From Flavimaricola sp. (GTDB taxonomy: Bacteria; Pseudomonadota; Alphaproteobacteria; Rhodobacterales; Rhodobacteraceae): a DNA stretch of 64,000 bases. This document shows positions 52,898 through 62,357 of this stretch, in pieces (position 1 is the stretch's first letter; each line of letters starts with the position of its first letter). The notes beneath the pieces were generated by a model that was not told the DNA's origin, did not search any database, and worked only from the letters and a program-made list of their open reading frames with translations. The translations under genes were made by a program, and so were the position numbers. The stretch is taken from the NCBI GenBank assembly GCA_029255105.1, contig JAQWWH010000031.1, forward strand, positions 1-64,000, read 5' to 3'.

Positions 52898-53803
52898 TTA
52901 GTTGGACTGAGCCTGACGAACAGCGATGATGCTTTCGTAGTAGGAGTGGTCGATCGGAACGAAGCCGGAGGTCTCGCCCGAGGCCACGCCGTAGGCGCAA
53001 TTGGGGTCGTTTGCGTGCAGGTCTGCGACCAGCTGGGTCATGGTGGCGCGAACGTCCTCGGGCAGGCTGTTGCGCAGAACAACGGGGCCTTCGGGGATCG
53101 GCTTGGAGATCCAGATCTGGACAAGGTCGTTCATGTCGACAAGGCCGGCATCCACAGCGCGACGCAGGGCGCCCGAGTTGTAGCCGTCTTCCCAATCGCC
53201 CTGAGCGTCGGCCCAGGTCACGCCGGCGTCGATGTCGCCGTTGTTGACCGCAACGATCGTCTGCTCGTGGCCACCGGTGAAGAGAACCTCACCAAAGTAC
53301 TCGCCCGACGCCATCGAGTACCCCTCGGCAGGAATCTCGACCGACGGGATCAGGTAACCGGAGGTGGAGTTGGGGTCGCCAAAGCCAAACTCCTTACCAG
53401 CCAGATCGGCGAGCGAAGTGATAGCGCTGTCGGCGCGCGCGATGCCGATGGAATGGTAGGTGTAAGAACCATCGAGGTTCGCCTTGACCAGTACGGGGCT
53501 GACCGCCTCCGGATCTTCGAGGTAGACGGCGGCGTAGCCGGAGGCACCGAGCCATGCCATGTCGATGGTTCCGCCAAGAAGCCCCTGAAGAACACCGTTG
53601 TAGTCGGCGGGGGCGAACAGCTTGACGGGAACGCCAAGCGCTTCTTCAGCGTAGACGCGCAGGCACTCGTTGCTGTTCAGACGGTCCTGGGCGTTTTCGC
53701 CACCTAGAAGGCCGATGCGGAATTCGGTGATCGCATGGCCTTCGGCCGAGGCGACAGAGGCGAGGGCCGTGGTGGCCAGCGCGAGGGCGATGATCTTTTT
53801 CAT
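52898..53803 (-). CDS. phnD: Phosphonate-binding protein PhnD
   Basis: 301 residues from ATG 53803. Residues 1-20 (MKKIIALALATTALASVASA) form a signal peptide, so it acts in the periplasm. TEFRIGLLGGENAQDRLNSNECL, AWLGASGYAAVYLEDPEAVSPVLVK and EFGFGDPNSTSGYLIPSVE are typical of PhnD, with TSGY and the acidic residues that bind the phosphonate. It delivers substrate to PhnCE. phnC lies 64 bases upstream. Confidence 0.95.
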   Translation of the reverse strand: MKKIIALALATTALASVASAEGHAITEFRIGLLGGENAQDRLNSNECLRVYAEEALGVPVKLFAPADYNGVLQGLLGGTIDMAWLGASGYAAVYLEDPEAVSPVLVKANLDGSYTYHSIGIARADSAITSLADLAGKEFGFGDPNSTSGYLIPSVEIPAEGYSMASGEYFGEVLFTGGHEQTIVAVNNGDIDAGVTWADAQGDWEDGYNSGALRRAVDAGLVDMNDLVQIWISKPIPEGPVVLRNSLPEDVRATMTQLVADLHANDPNCAYGVASGETSGFVPIDHSYYESIIAVRQAQSN

Positions 53804-53867
53804 AGTCTTTCTCCGGTTGGGTGGGTCCGCCTGGATGTCCAGGCGGGGTCGTGAAAGGGAAACGGGG

Positions 53868-54671
53868 TCAGTTCGCAGCGACGCGGGGGCGTTCGATTGC
53901 GTCGATCTGGGTCGAGGTGGCCTCTTCCGAGAAGTCGGCACCCGCACCGTAGATATCGCGGGCAACGCCGGTGGTGAGTTGGGCGGGCGTGCCGTCAAAC
54001 ACCATCCGCCCGCCGCGCATCCCGATGACCCGGTCGCAATACCGGCGGGCCGTATCGAGGGTGTGCAGGTTGGCAATCACCGTGCGCCCGTCTTCTTCGT
54101 GAATGCGGCGCAAGGCATCCATGACGATCTGGGCGTTCATTGGGTCAAGGCTGGCGATGGGTTCATCGGCGAGGATAATCTTGGGGTCCTGCATGAGGGC
54201 CCGCGCGATGGCGACCCGCTGCTGTTGCCCGCCCGACAGGGCCTCCGCCCGCTTTTCTGCCTGCTCGGCAATGCCAAGGCGGTCGAGAATGTCGATGGCC
54301 CGGTCAATGTCGGACTGGGGATAGAGGTTGAACATTGTCGCAAGGGTAGAGCGGCGGTTCAACGTGCCATGCAGGACGTTCGAGACGACATCCATTCGGG
54401 GCACAAGGTTGAACTGCTGAAAAATCATGGCGCATTCAGACTGCCAATGACGCTTGTCCGCCCCACGCAGGGACGTGATGTCGCGCCCCTCGAACTCGAC
54501 TGTGCCCGATGTCGCATCGGCCAGCCGATTAAGCATCCGAAGCATGGTGGATTTACCGGCCCCAGAGCGACCGATCACACCGATCATGGCTGGTTTGCTG
54601 ACCTCGAACCCGACGCGATCAACGGCTGTCTTGCTGCCAAATACCTTGGTCAGCTCTGTCACTTTCAGCAT
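53868..54671 (-). CDS. phnC: Phosphonate ABC transporter ATPase PhnC
   Basis: 267 residues from ATG 54671. Walker A ([19 protein letters not shown]), Q-loop ([22 protein letters not shown], characteristic of PhnC), signature ([17 protein letters not shown]), Walker B ([13 protein letters not shown]) and H-loop ([11 protein letters not shown]) are intact. It powers phosphonate import. First gene of the phnCDEE unit; a Pho-box-like sequence lies 66 bases upstream of the start. Confidence 0.95.
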   Translation of the reverse strand: MLKVTELTKVFGSKTAVDRVGFEVSKPAMIGVIGRSGAGKSTMLRMLNRLADATSGTVEFEGRDITSLRGADKRHWQSECAMIFQQFNLVPRMDVVSNVLHGTLNRRSTLATMFNLYPQSDIDRAIDILDRLGIAEQAEKRAEALSGGQQQRVAIARALMQDPKIILADEPIASLDPMNAQIVMDALRRIHEEDGRTVIANLHTLDTARRYCDRVIGMRGGRMVFDGTPAQLTTGVARDIYGAGADFSEEATSTQIDAIERPRVAAN

Positions 54672-54736
54672 CAAGTCATCCCCACTTGGTTGCAGGGGGG
54701 ATAGGCGGGACTGGAAACTGAAATGTATCAGCTGAG

Positions 54737-54753
54737 TGAATTTTTAATGACAC
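54737..54753 (-). promoter_or_regulatory. Pho-box-like sequence upstream of phnC
   Basis: On the minus strand GTGTCATTAAAAATTCA matches the first Pho half-site (CTGTCAT) well and the second (CTGTCA, 11 bases later) at three of six positions. A weak candidate, 66 bases upstream of phnC. Confidence 0.35.
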
Positions 54754-54849
54754 CGCACCCTTTGCAGTAGGTTTTGGAATAGGACTCGGGCCCCGGTACG
54801 GTCCTAGACTGAGCGTCGAATCGGTCATCACGCCTGGGGGGCAGTTCTG

Positions 54850-55065
54850 ATGCTGACAACGACGACACATGACACAGGCCTTGCCCATAAGGTCGCCGCA
54901 CTTTCCACCGAAGAGGCGCAGGTCTTCCTGCGTACCGAATTGGCCGAACGCAGGCTGCACAGCGTGGTCCGGGTACTGAACTCTGATGTCCTGTCGAGTG
55001 ACCCATCCAGACGCACGACAGCCCTGGCCGCCCTTGCCAAAATCGGTTTTTCGGGCAACGCCTGA
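54850..55065 (+). CDS. Small hypothetical protein
   Basis: 71 residues, with regular alpha-helical text (HKVAALSTEEAQVFLRTELAERRLHSVVRVLNSD) and no hydrophobic segment or cysteines. I recognise no family. It lies in the 524-base gap between the divergent phnC and PHP genes, on the PHP strand, with a G-run 9 bases before the ATG. Whether it is translated is uncertain. Confidence 0.4.
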   Translation: MLTTTTHDTGLAHKVAALSTEEAQVFLRTELAERRLHSVVRVLNSDVLSSDPSRRTTALAALAKIGFSGNA

Positions 55066-55195
55066 CGATCTGCTGCCGACATGGCCGCCCGAAATGCGAT
55101 CTGAAACTGCGGGCTGTGCTTTCGGGTCGCCCCGGGTGTCACTCAACCGTTAAGTTTTGCTGCGATTGGAGCAGGACAAATTTCGGAGCGCACCC

Positions 55196-56113
55196 ATGAC
55201 TGACATCTTTTCGGCTCCCGGCACATTCTGGCGGGGCAATCTGCACACCCACTCTACCCTTTCAGATGGGGTTCTGGCCCCCGAAGAGGTCTGCCGTCGG
55301 TACAAGGCCGAAGGCTATGACTTTCTGGCGCTGACCGACCATTTCATCGGTCTTTTCAACTACCCCATTGCAGATACCCTGCCGTTCCGGGACGACAGCT
55401 TTACCACCATCCTCGGGGCCGAGATCCATAGCGGTGCCATGCAGAACGGAGAGTTGTGGCATATCCTTGCCGTTGGCCTGCCCGCTGACTTCGCCCCCTC
55501 GACTTCGCCGGACTTTGCGGCACATCCGGACCAGGAGACCGGCCCCGAGCTTGCCGCTCGCGCCCGGGCTGCCGGTGCTTTCGTCGCAGTGGCCCACCCG
55601 CAATGGTCCGGCATGACCCTCGACGATGCCCGCAGCATCGAGGCCGCACATGCGGTTGAAATCTACAACCACGGATGCGCTATGGGGTGCGACCGCCCGG
55701 ACGGTTTCCACACCGCCGATCTGCTTTTGTCAGAAGGGCGCAAGCTGACCCTTGTGGCCACAGACGACGCCCATTTTTCCGAACCTGACCACTTTGGTGG
55801 ATGGGTCATGGTCAAGGCGGAACGGAACGACCCCGAGGCCCTTTTGCAGGCCCTGAAAGAGGGGATGTTCTATTCCAGCCAGGGGCCGGAACTGCGTGGG
55901 ATCACCATCGCGGACGGCAAGGTGATTGTCACCTCCAGCGCGGTATCCGCTGTCATCGTTCAAGGACATGGCAGCGCCGCGACCGCCCGCCATGGCCAAA
56001 GCATGACCGTGACGGAGGTGCCGCTATCCCGCTTTGCCAATTCGCCCTGGATCCGCATCACCGTCATGGACAAGTCGGGCAAGCGGGCCTGGTCAAACCC
56101 AGTCTGGCTCTGA
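55196..56113 (+). CDS. PHP-domain phosphoesterase
   Basis: 305 residues from ATG 55196, 7 bases after GGAG. The PHP metal site appears as GNLHTHSTLSDG, FLALTDH, AEIHSG, VAHPQWSG and a late ATDDAHFSEPD, with a C-terminal beta domain of about 90 residues. PHP proteins hydrolyse phosphoesters with a metal cluster. A PHP enzyme called PhnPP in Eggerthella lenta is, as I recall, a cyclic-phosphate dihydrolase linked to C-P lyase, so this gene may serve the phosphonate locus next door. It may be cotranscribed with the two genes after it. Confidence 0.85.
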   Translation: MTDIFSAPGTFWRGNLHTHSTLSDGVLAPEEVCRRYKAEGYDFLALTDHFIGLFNYPIADTLPFRDDSFTTILGAEIHSGAMQNGELWHILAVGLPADFAPSTSPDFAAHPDQETGPELAARARAAGAFVAVAHPQWSGMTLDDARSIEAAHAVEIYNHGCAMGCDRPDGFHTADLLLSEGRKLTLVATDDAHFSEPDHFGGWVMVKAERNDPEALLQALKEGMFYSSQGPELRGITIADGKVIVTSSAVSAVIVQGHGSAATARHGQSMTVTEVPLSRFANSPWIRITVMDKSGKRAWSNPVWL

Positions 56114-56204
56114 ACGGCCCGGACCGACCAATTCGTCACGAAACGGTCACCGGCCGGACCTATCCCGAAGCCATCCCTCCCCGAATCTCTGACGGAGAAT
56201 GGCA

Positions 56205-57029
56205 ATGACTGGAACTGACCTGCCGGTGATCGGCGCGGCGCTGACCGTGACCGAACTTGAGACCTATAGATCCTGGCTACTGGACAAGCAGCGCGACCTT
56301 GAGTTGCAGACATTTCATTCAGCAGAGGTGCTGAACAGCGACTGGCGCCCCTTGGCCGAGGAAGCCCGCAAGCAACTTGACGGATACACCGGCCGCCTTG
56401 GCATCCATGGTCCCTTCTGGGGTTTCACGATCCACAGTCTTGACCCTGATGTCCGGGCGGTGGTCGCCCGCCGAATGGACCAGGGTCTTGACGTCTGCGC
56501 CGCTGTGGGCGCAACCCAGATGGTGGTGCACTCGCCCTATTCGACCTGGGACTACAACAACCTGGACAATAATCCCGGTGCGCGGGACCGAGTAATAGAA
56601 AATGTCCACGACACTCTTGGCGCAGCCGTCAAGCGGGCCGAGGACCAGGGCGTGACGCTGGTGATCGAGAACATTGAGGATATCGATCCGATGGCGCGCA
56701 AGGCCCTCGCCGAGAGCTTTGGTTCCAAGGCAGTCCGCCTTTCGATTGATACCGGCCACGCGCACTATGCACATATCTCGACCGGCGCCCCGCCGGTGGA
56801 TTACTTTGTCACCGCCGCCGGTGAGATGCTGCATCACATTCATCTGCAAGATTGAGAAGGCTATGCCGATCGGCATTGGGCCCTTGGCGACGGTACGGTC
56901 CGGTGGGCCGCAGTCTTTCGGGCCATCGGTCGACTGACAATCAAACCGCGCCTGATTTTGGAGCTGCGGGACAAGAGCGGCATCCCCGCCTCGATGGCGC
57001 TGCTGGAACGGGAGGGTTTGGGACAATGA
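56205..57029 (+). pseudogene. TIM-barrel sugar isomerase/epimerase interrupted by in-frame TGA
   Basis: From ATG 56205 (GGAG seven bases upstream) the frame encodes an AP-endonuclease-2/xylose-isomerase-like TIM barrel (LGIHGPFWGF, VHSPYSTWDYNN, LVIENIEDIDP, IDTGHAHYAH, MLHHIHLQD). It stops at TGA 56853-56855, but the same frame continues for 57 codons as EGYADRHWALGDGTVRWAAVFRAIG and PRLILELRDKSGIPASMALLE to TGA 57027-57029, which overlaps the next ATG. The full length of about 274 codons fits the family. So one internal stop breaks an otherwise intact gene; error, recent mutation or readthrough cannot be told apart. The short product ends before the last metal-site region. Confidence 0.8.
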
Positions 57030-57844
57030 CCATCGACACTCTGAAGCTGATCGTGATCAGCGACCTGCATCTTCTCGCGGAGGGCAAGACCTCAATGGGG
57101 CTCGATACCGCCGATCGGTTGCGGACCTGTGTGGCCGCCATCAACGACCGGCACACTGATGCAGACCTGTGCGTTATCGCCGGCGACCTGGCCGATCTGG
57201 GAGAGCGGGCAGCATACGATCTGTTGAAAGAAATACTGCAGGATCTTGTCATCCCGGTTGCGATCACCATCGGTAACCATGACGATCGCGAAACGTTTCT
57301 GAGCGTCTTTGGCCAGTCCGAAGCCGCCGAGACCGGGTTTGTGGACAAGGTCATCGACATGGCTGGGCAGCGCGTCATCCTCCTCGATAGTGCCATCGCC
57401 TTTGGTGTGCATGAAGGAGCGCTTTCCCCCGAACAACTGGAGTGGCTAGGCGACAGGCTGAAAGAGGCGAAAGATCGCCCCGTTGTCGTGGTTCTGCACC
57501 ACCATGCCAATCCGCTTCACACGAATGTGGACCGGATCATTCTTTCCAACGGGGCAGAGTTCGCGAGCGTCCTGAAGCGGCATCCCGACATCCGGCAGGT
57601 CATCGCGGGGCATGTCCACTATACCTCGACCGCGATCTGGCACGGGTTGCCCTTCACCACGCTGGCGGGCGGGCATTACAACGTCACGATCCCCCTCGAC
57701 GCTCCTAAAGCTAGGATTGCCCGGCTGTCAGGCCCAGGCCAGATGGCGATTGTACTGTCGGACGCGGACCAGACATTGGTCCACTTTGACAACTTTATCG
57801 ATGATCATCGCGATCTTGATCTGGTTGACGGCATTTCCGCCTGA
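57026..57844 (+). CDS. Calcineurin-like metallophosphoesterase (GpdQ/CpdA type)
   Basis: 272 residues from ATG 57026, after GGGAGGG, overlapping the TIM-barrel stop as ATGA. All metal-binding motifs are present: ISDLHLLAEG, VIAGDLADLG, TIGNHDDRETF, VVLHHHANP and AGHVHYTS. This is the family of the cyclic AMP phosphodiesterase CpdA and the glycerophosphodiesterase GpdQ, which cleaves small phosphodiesters. With a Ugp-like importer directly downstream, glycerophosphodiesters or similar compounds are likely substrates (inference). Confidence 0.88.
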   Translation: MTIDTLKLIVISDLHLLAEGKTSMGLDTADRLRTCVAAINDRHTDADLCVIAGDLADLGERAAYDLLKEILQDLVIPVAITIGNHDDRETFLSVFGQSEAAETGFVDKVIDMAGQRVILLDSAIAFGVHEGALSPEQLEWLGDRLKEAKDRPVVVVLHHHANPLHTNVDRIILSNGAEFASVLKRHPDIRQVIAGHVHYTSTAIWHGLPFTTLAGGHYNVTIPLDAPKARIARLSGPGQMAIVLSDADQTLVHFDNFIDDHRDLDLVDGISA

Positions 57845-57908
57845 TCCGCGCAAAGAACCGGGCGAACGGCCGGCGCCGTCGTCCGGTTGAAACATTGCCG
57901 ATTCAAAA

Positions 57909-57936
57909 CTGTCAACCAATCCATAAACGACTGTCA
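57909..57936 (+). promoter_or_regulatory. Pho-box-like direct repeat upstream of ugpB
   Basis: CTGTCA at 57909-57914 and again at 57931-57936, exactly 22 bases apart, that is twice the 11-base period of Pho boxes. The unit between them is degenerate. It ends 58 bases before the ugpB ATG, a fitting distance for PhoB activation. Confidence 0.6.
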
Positions 57937-57994
57937 CCCAGCGCCCATATCCCAGCCTTGTTGGAAGAACACCTCATGATCTGGGAGCTGATCC

Positions 57995-59323
57995 ATGAAC
58001 ATCAAAATCACGACACTTGCGCTGCTCGCGACCACCGGCATGGCCGGCGCGGCTGCGGCCCAAACATCCTTTGAATATTGGTACGGCCTGTCCGGCGATC
58101 TGGGCAATGTGGTGCAGGAAACATGCAACCGCTTTAACGCCAGCCAATCCGAGTATGAAATCGTCTGTGTCGGCCAGGACGGCTACGAAGCCGCCGTGCA
58201 GAACACGATCGCAGCCTTTCGGGCGGGCCAGCACCCGACCATCGTGCAGTCCTTTGATGCAGGCACGGCCGACCTGATGCTGTCGGGCGAATTCTACCCC
58301 GTCCAGCAGATGATGGCGGACTACGACATTGCGATCGACTGGTCCAACTACTTCCCCGGCATCTCGAACTACTACGCCGCCTCTACCGGCGAACTGTTTT
58401 CCATGCCCTTCAACTCGTCCACCCCAGTCTACTACTATAACGAGGACATGTTCGCTGCCGCAGGCATCGAAGAAGCCCCGTTGACCTGGGAAGGCTTTGC
58501 TGAGGCGCTTGTCGCCATCAAGGATTCGGGTGTTGAGTGCCCCTATGCCTATGCGCCGTCGACCTGGATCGACCTCGAGCAGTTTTCAATGGCCCACAAC
58601 ATTCCCGTGGCGTCCAACGACAACGGCTACTCCGGCCTTGACTCCGAACTGCTGTTCAACACGACCCAGCATGTTCAGCACATGGAAAACATCCAAAGCT
58701 GGATCAACGACGGCTACGCCCAGATCCGCACTGCCCAGTCCGGCCTGTCGGCCCGGGAAAGCTTTGTCCAGGGCGAATGCGCGATCTTCTTTTCGTCGAT
58801 CGCCGACCACAACACCGTGGGCAAGATCGCGCCCGAAGGCCTGAACTGGGAAGTTCAGATGATCCCCGTCTACGAAGGGTTCGAGCGGCACAACACCGTT
58901 GTCGGCGGCGCCTCTCTTTGGGTTCTTTCGGGCAAGACCGAGGAAGAGTATCGCGGTGCGGCCGCCTACCTGTCCTTCTTGGCCACACCCGAGAGCGAAG
59001 AGTTCTGGGCAACCAACACCGGCTACATCCCGGTGACCCAGACAGGCTATGACGCGCTGATCGAAAAGGGCTTTTACGACGCGGCCCCCTATGCGGGTCG
59101 CGAGATCGCCATCCAGTCGCTGACCTACACAGCCCCCAACAACCTAACGCGGGGCATTCGTCTGGGTGGCTTCATTCAGATCCGTTCTGAATGGACCAAC
59201 GAAGTGGGTGCCGCCCTTGCCGGTCAAAAGACTATGCAGGAAGCCCTCGATACCGCTGTCGAGCGCGGCAACGTCATCCTGGATCGTTTTGCCCGCACCT
59301 ACGCTGGGAAAACTTTCCCCTGA
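57995..59323 (+). CDS. ugpB: UgpB-type periplasmic binding protein
   Basis: 442 residues; ATG 57995, 8 bases after GGGAG. A signal peptide (residues 1-22, ending AAAA) directs it to the periplasm. Strong UgpB features: ILPF-type start EYWYGLSGDLGNVVQE, QPFNSS-like MPFNSSTPVYYYNEDMF, GGASLWVLSGKTEEEYRG, TGYIPVTQTGYDALIEKGFY and EALDTAVERGNVILDRF. Ugp systems import sn-glycerol-3-phosphate and glycerophosphodiesters. A hairpin after the gene (59344) probably stabilises its mRNA relative to ugpA. Confidence 0.92.
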   Translation: MNIKITTLALLATTGMAGAAAAQTSFEYWYGLSGDLGNVVQETCNRFNASQSEYEIVCVGQDGYEAAVQNTIAAFRAGQHPTIVQSFDAGTADLMLSGEFYPVQQMMADYDIAIDWSNYFPGISNYYAASTGELFSMPFNSSTPVYYYNEDMFAAAGIEEAPLTWEGFAEALVAIKDSGVECPYAYAPSTWIDLEQFSMAHNIPVASNDNGYSGLDSELLFNTTQHVQHMENIQSWINDGYAQIRTAQSGLSARESFVQGECAIFFSSIADHNTVGKIAPEGLNWEVQMIPVYEGFERHNTVVGGASLWVLSGKTEEEYRGAAAYLSFLATPESEEFWATNTGYIPVTQTGYDALIEKGFYDAAPYAGREIAIQSLTYTAPNNLTRGIRLGGFIQIRSEWTNEVGAALAGQKTMQEALDTAVERGNVILDRFARTYAGKTFP

Positions 59324-59343
59324 TCGCGTCACAGACCGAATGG

Positions 59344-59371
59344 AAGGGCGGCCCGGTTCGGGGCCGCCCTT
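59344..59371 (+). terminator. Intercistronic hairpin after ugpB
   Basis: An 11-bp perfect stem (AAGGGCGGCCC and GGGCCGCCCTT, loop GGTTCG) 21 bases past the ugpB stop with no strong T-run. Such hairpins commonly protect binding-protein mRNA and attenuate the permease genes. Confidence 0.75.
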
Positions 59372-59410
59372 CGCCTTCCGGACCCGCAACCATCCCGTCA
59401 GGAGCCCCCG

Positions 59411-60292
59411 ATGCGTCGCGCCTACTTCAAGAACAACTGGATTGCCGCCCTGGTCGTGGCTCCGCAACTCCTGATCATCTTTGTGTTCTTTTACTGGCCC
59501 GCCAGCCAGGCGGTGTATTGGGCCTTTACCCTTGAGCAACCTTGGGGCGGCGGCAACACCTGGGTCGGGCTGGACAACTTCCGCCAAGTGCTAGGTGACC
59601 CTGTCTACTGGCAATCCGTGACTGCCTCGATCATTTTTGCCCTGTCCTCAACGGTGCTGGCCATGGGGATGGCCCTCATTCTGGCCTTGTTCGCCGACCG
59701 GCAGTTGAAAGGCTACAAGATCTTTCGCATCGGGCTGATCTGGCCCTATGCAATCGCCGCCCCTGCTGTCGGGCTGGCCTTCAGGTTTGTCTTCAACCCC
59801 AACGCTGGCCTTTTGTCATTTGTAAACAAAGCCATGCCAGGTCTATGGGACCCGACCCTGAACGGAAACCAAGCGCTGATCATGGTCATCGTCGCCGGAT
59901 CGTGGAAGCTGATTTCCTACAACTTCATCTTCTTTCTTGCAGCCCTGCAGTCGATCCCCCGCAGCCTGGTCGAGGCCGGAGCAATGGATGGCGCGGGCGT
60001 GCTGCGCCGGATGCGCGACATCCAGTTGCCCCTGCTGGCACCAACGTTCTTCTTCATCCTCGTCATCAACATCACGGACAGTTTCACCGACAGCTTTGGC
60101 ATCATCGACACCCTCACGGGGGGTGGCCCTGCCCGGGCGACCGACCTGATGGTCTACAAGATCTATTCGGATGGCTTTCGCGGCTTTGACTATTCAGGTG
60201 CCGCCACCCAGTCGATCATCCTGATGGTCCTCGTCATCGCCCTGACCTTTGTCCAGTTCCGCTACATCGAGCGACGCGTGCACTACACCTGA
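59411..60292 (+). CDS. ugpA: UgpA-type ABC permease
   Basis: 293 residues; ATG after AGGAG. Six membrane segments and the UgpA-like start NNWIAALVVAPQLLIIFVFFYWPASQAVYWAFTLEQPWGGGNTWVGLDNF. The EAA-type loop reads AGAMDGAGVLRRMRDIQLPLLAPTFFF. It pairs with UgpE in the inner membrane. 12 bases separate it from ugpE. Confidence 0.93.
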   Translation: MRRAYFKNNWIAALVVAPQLLIIFVFFYWPASQAVYWAFTLEQPWGGGNTWVGLDNFRQVLGDPVYWQSVTASIIFALSSTVLAMGMALILALFADRQLKGYKIFRIGLIWPYAIAAPAVGLAFRFVFNPNAGLLSFVNKAMPGLWDPTLNGNQALIMVIVAGSWKLISYNFIFFLAALQSIPRSLVEAGAMDGAGVLRRMRDIQLPLLAPTFFFILVINITDSFTDSFGIIDTLTGGGPARATDLMVYKIYSDGFRGFDYSGAATQSIILMVLVIALTFVQFRYIERRVHYT

Positions 60293-60304
60293 GAGGACGG
60301 CGCC

Positions 60305-61234
60305 ATGATCGAACGCACCCCCATCCTGAATGTCGCCACCCACCTGATCCTGATCACAGGGCTGGCGCTGCTACTCTTGCCGGTCTGGATCGCCTATGTG
60401 GCGGCGACACATGACCTTCAGACGGTCAATTCGGCCCCGGTCGAGATGTGGCCGGGTGACCAGCTTTGGATCAATGTCCAGGCTGCCTGGACCCAGGCCG
60501 ATTTTGGGCCAAAGTTCATCAATACTTTCATAGTTTCGGTGGGCGTTGTGGTCGGCAAGATCACTATTGCCGCCATCACCGCCTTTGGGATCGTCTTCTT
60601 CAATCACCGGCTGCGGATGGCGATCTTCTGGCTGATCTTCATCACCCTGATGCTCCCTCTCGAGGTGCGCATCGTGCCGACCTACGCGGTCGCCGCCAAC
60701 GCCTTGATGCCCTTTCAGACAATTCTGGACTGGACTGGCATGACATGGCTGATCGAGCAGGCATCGGGGGTCCGGGTCGATCTTCAATGGAACATGCTTA
60801 ATTCCTACACCGGGCTGATCCTGCCCTTGATCGCTACCGCAACCGGGACATTCCTGTATCGCCAATTCTTTCTCACGATCCCCGATGAACTGGTAGAGGC
60901 AGCCAAGATGGACGGGGCCGGACCCTTGCGCTTCCTTTGGCAAGTGCTGATCCCCCTGTCGCGAACCAATATCGCGGCACTCGCGACCATCATGTTCGTA
61001 TACTCCTGGAACCAGTATCTCTGGCCCCTACTGATCATCACGGACCGGGCCAACTATGGTCTTGTCGTCGTGGAACTTGGCAATCTGGTGCCTGATGCCA
61101 TGACCACCGGGGGGGGCGTCCCCAACTGGCATATCGCGATGGCTGCCACCCTCATGGTCATGATCCCGCCAATCCTCGTCGTCATTTTCATGCAGCGCTG
61201 GTTCGTGCGCGGCCTTATTAACACTGACAAGTAA
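60305..61234 (+). CDS. ugpE: UgpE-type ABC permease
   Basis: 309 residues; ATG 60305 after GAGAGGAC. Six membrane segments; conserved [81 protein letters not shown] (EAA loop) and [12 protein letters not shown]. It is somewhat longer than E. coli UgpE (281), mainly near the first periplasmic loop and residues 140-165. ugpC follows after 10 bases. Confidence 0.93.
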   Translation: MIERTPILNVATHLILITGLALLLLPVWIAYVAATHDLQTVNSAPVEMWPGDQLWINVQAAWTQADFGPKFINTFIVSVGVVVGKITIAAITAFGIVFFNHRLRMAIFWLIFITLMLPLEVRIVPTYAVAANALMPFQTILDWTGMTWLIEQASGVRVDLQWNMLNSYTGLILPLIATATGTFLYRQFFLTIPDELVEAAKMDGAGPLRFLWQVLIPLSRTNIAALATIMFVYSWNQYLWPLLIITDRANYGLVVVELGNLVPDAMTTGGGVPNWHIAMAATLMVMIPPILVVIFMQRWFVRGLINTDK

Positions 61235-61244
61235 GGAGCCTCCG

Positions 61245-62357
61245 ATGGCCGATATCTCCATCCGCAAGGTCCGCAAATCCTACGGCAAGGACGAAGTCGT
61301 CCACGGCGTCGACCTTGACATCCGCAACGGCGAATTTGTTGTCATTCTTGGCCCTTCAGGCTGCGGAAAGTCGACCCTTCTGCGCATGATCGCAGGCCTC
61401 GAGGACATCAGCGGAGGCGAGATCGCGATTGCCGATCAGGTTGTGAACGCCCTTGAACCCCGCGAGCGTGGCTGCGCGATGGTGTTCCAGAACTATGCGC
61501 TTTACCCCCATATGACCGTGGCCGAGAACATCGGATATGCCCTGCGTGTCGCCGGCATGCCAAAGGCCGAGCGTCGCAAGAAGGTGGAAGAGGTCGCCGC
61601 CTCTGTCGGCCTGATGGAGTTCCTGGATCGCAGGCCCGGCCAGTTGTCCGGTGGGCAGCGGCAACGGGTGGCAATGGCCCGCGCCATCATCCGCGAACCC
61701 AAGGTGTTTCTGTTTGATGAGCCGCTATCCAACCTTGATGCAAAGCTACGTGTCCAGATGCGCCACGAGATCCGTCGTATTCACAATCGGATCGGTGCGA
61801 CCAGCGTTTTTGTGACCCACGATCAGCACGAAGGGATGACCCTGGCGGATCGTATCGTGATCATGAACAGGGGAACGATCGAGCAGGTCGGCACCCCGTC
61901 CGAGATTTACCACAACCCGGCCTCCACCTATGTGGCAGGTTTCGTCGGCAGCCCGGCCATGAACTTTCTTCCTGCACAAATCTCGGCATCCCGGCAGGGG
62001 GTGACGCTTGGAGGTGGCCAGACGATAGCTGTCGACGCACCGGCCGTTGCGGGGCGGGATGGCAAGCTCGTCCAGATCGGTCTCAGGCCCGAAGAGATTG
62101 CCATCGCCGCTCCTGGAGCACCTGGTCTTGTCACGCGGTTCGAGTTCGTCGAAGAGTTGGGGGCCGCCCGATTGTATCACCTGACCTACGAAGATTTGAC
62201 CCTGTCCGTCCTGTCGACCGAATATCGCCATTATACCCCCGGCGAGGACGTGATCCTGCAGATACCAGCCTCTGCCGTGCATTTGTTCGACGCCGATACA
62301 GGCCGCAAACTGGCCCAAACCGCGAAAGGCAAGGCGGCTGAGGTTACCTTGGCATGA
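61245..62357 (+). CDS. ugpC: UgpC/MalK-type ABC ATPase
   Basis: 370 residues; ATG after AAGGAG. Walker A ([20 protein letters not shown]), signature ([15 protein letters not shown]), Walker B ([19 protein letters not shown]) and H-loop ([16 protein letters not shown]), followed by the C-terminal TOBE region ([23 protein letters not shown]) that in MalK-type ATPases can take regulatory partners. It drives the UgpAE permease. The last codon overlaps the next ATG as ATGA (62354-62357). Confidence 0.94.
   Translation: MADISIRKVRKSYGKDEVVHGVDLDIRNGEFVVILGPSGCGKSTLLRMIAGLEDISGGEIAIADQVVNALEPRERGCAMVFQNYALYPHMTVAENIGYALRVAGMPKAERRKKVEEVAASVGLMEFLDRRPGQLSGGQRQRVAMARAIIREPKVFLFDEPLSNLDAKLRVQMRHEIRRIHNRIGATSVFVTHDQHEGMTLADRIVIMNRGTIEQVGTPSEIYHNPASTYVAGFVGSPAMNFLPAQISASRQGVTLGGGQTIAVDAPAVAGRDGKLVQIGLRPEEIAIAAPGAPGLVTRFEFVEELGAARLYHLTYEDLTLSVLSTEYRHYTPGEDVILQIPASAVHLFDADTGRKLAQTAKGKAAEVTLA

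Noticed and set aside
52787..53707. Plus-strand frame opposite phnD
   Set aside because: Antisense to a gene with signal peptide and PhnD motifs; no family features.
56853..56855. Selenocysteine codon in the TIM-barrel gene
   Set aside because: No selenocysteine-insertion hairpin could be drawn just after the TGA, and the position is not a known redox or metal ligand; nonsense mutation or error is simpler.
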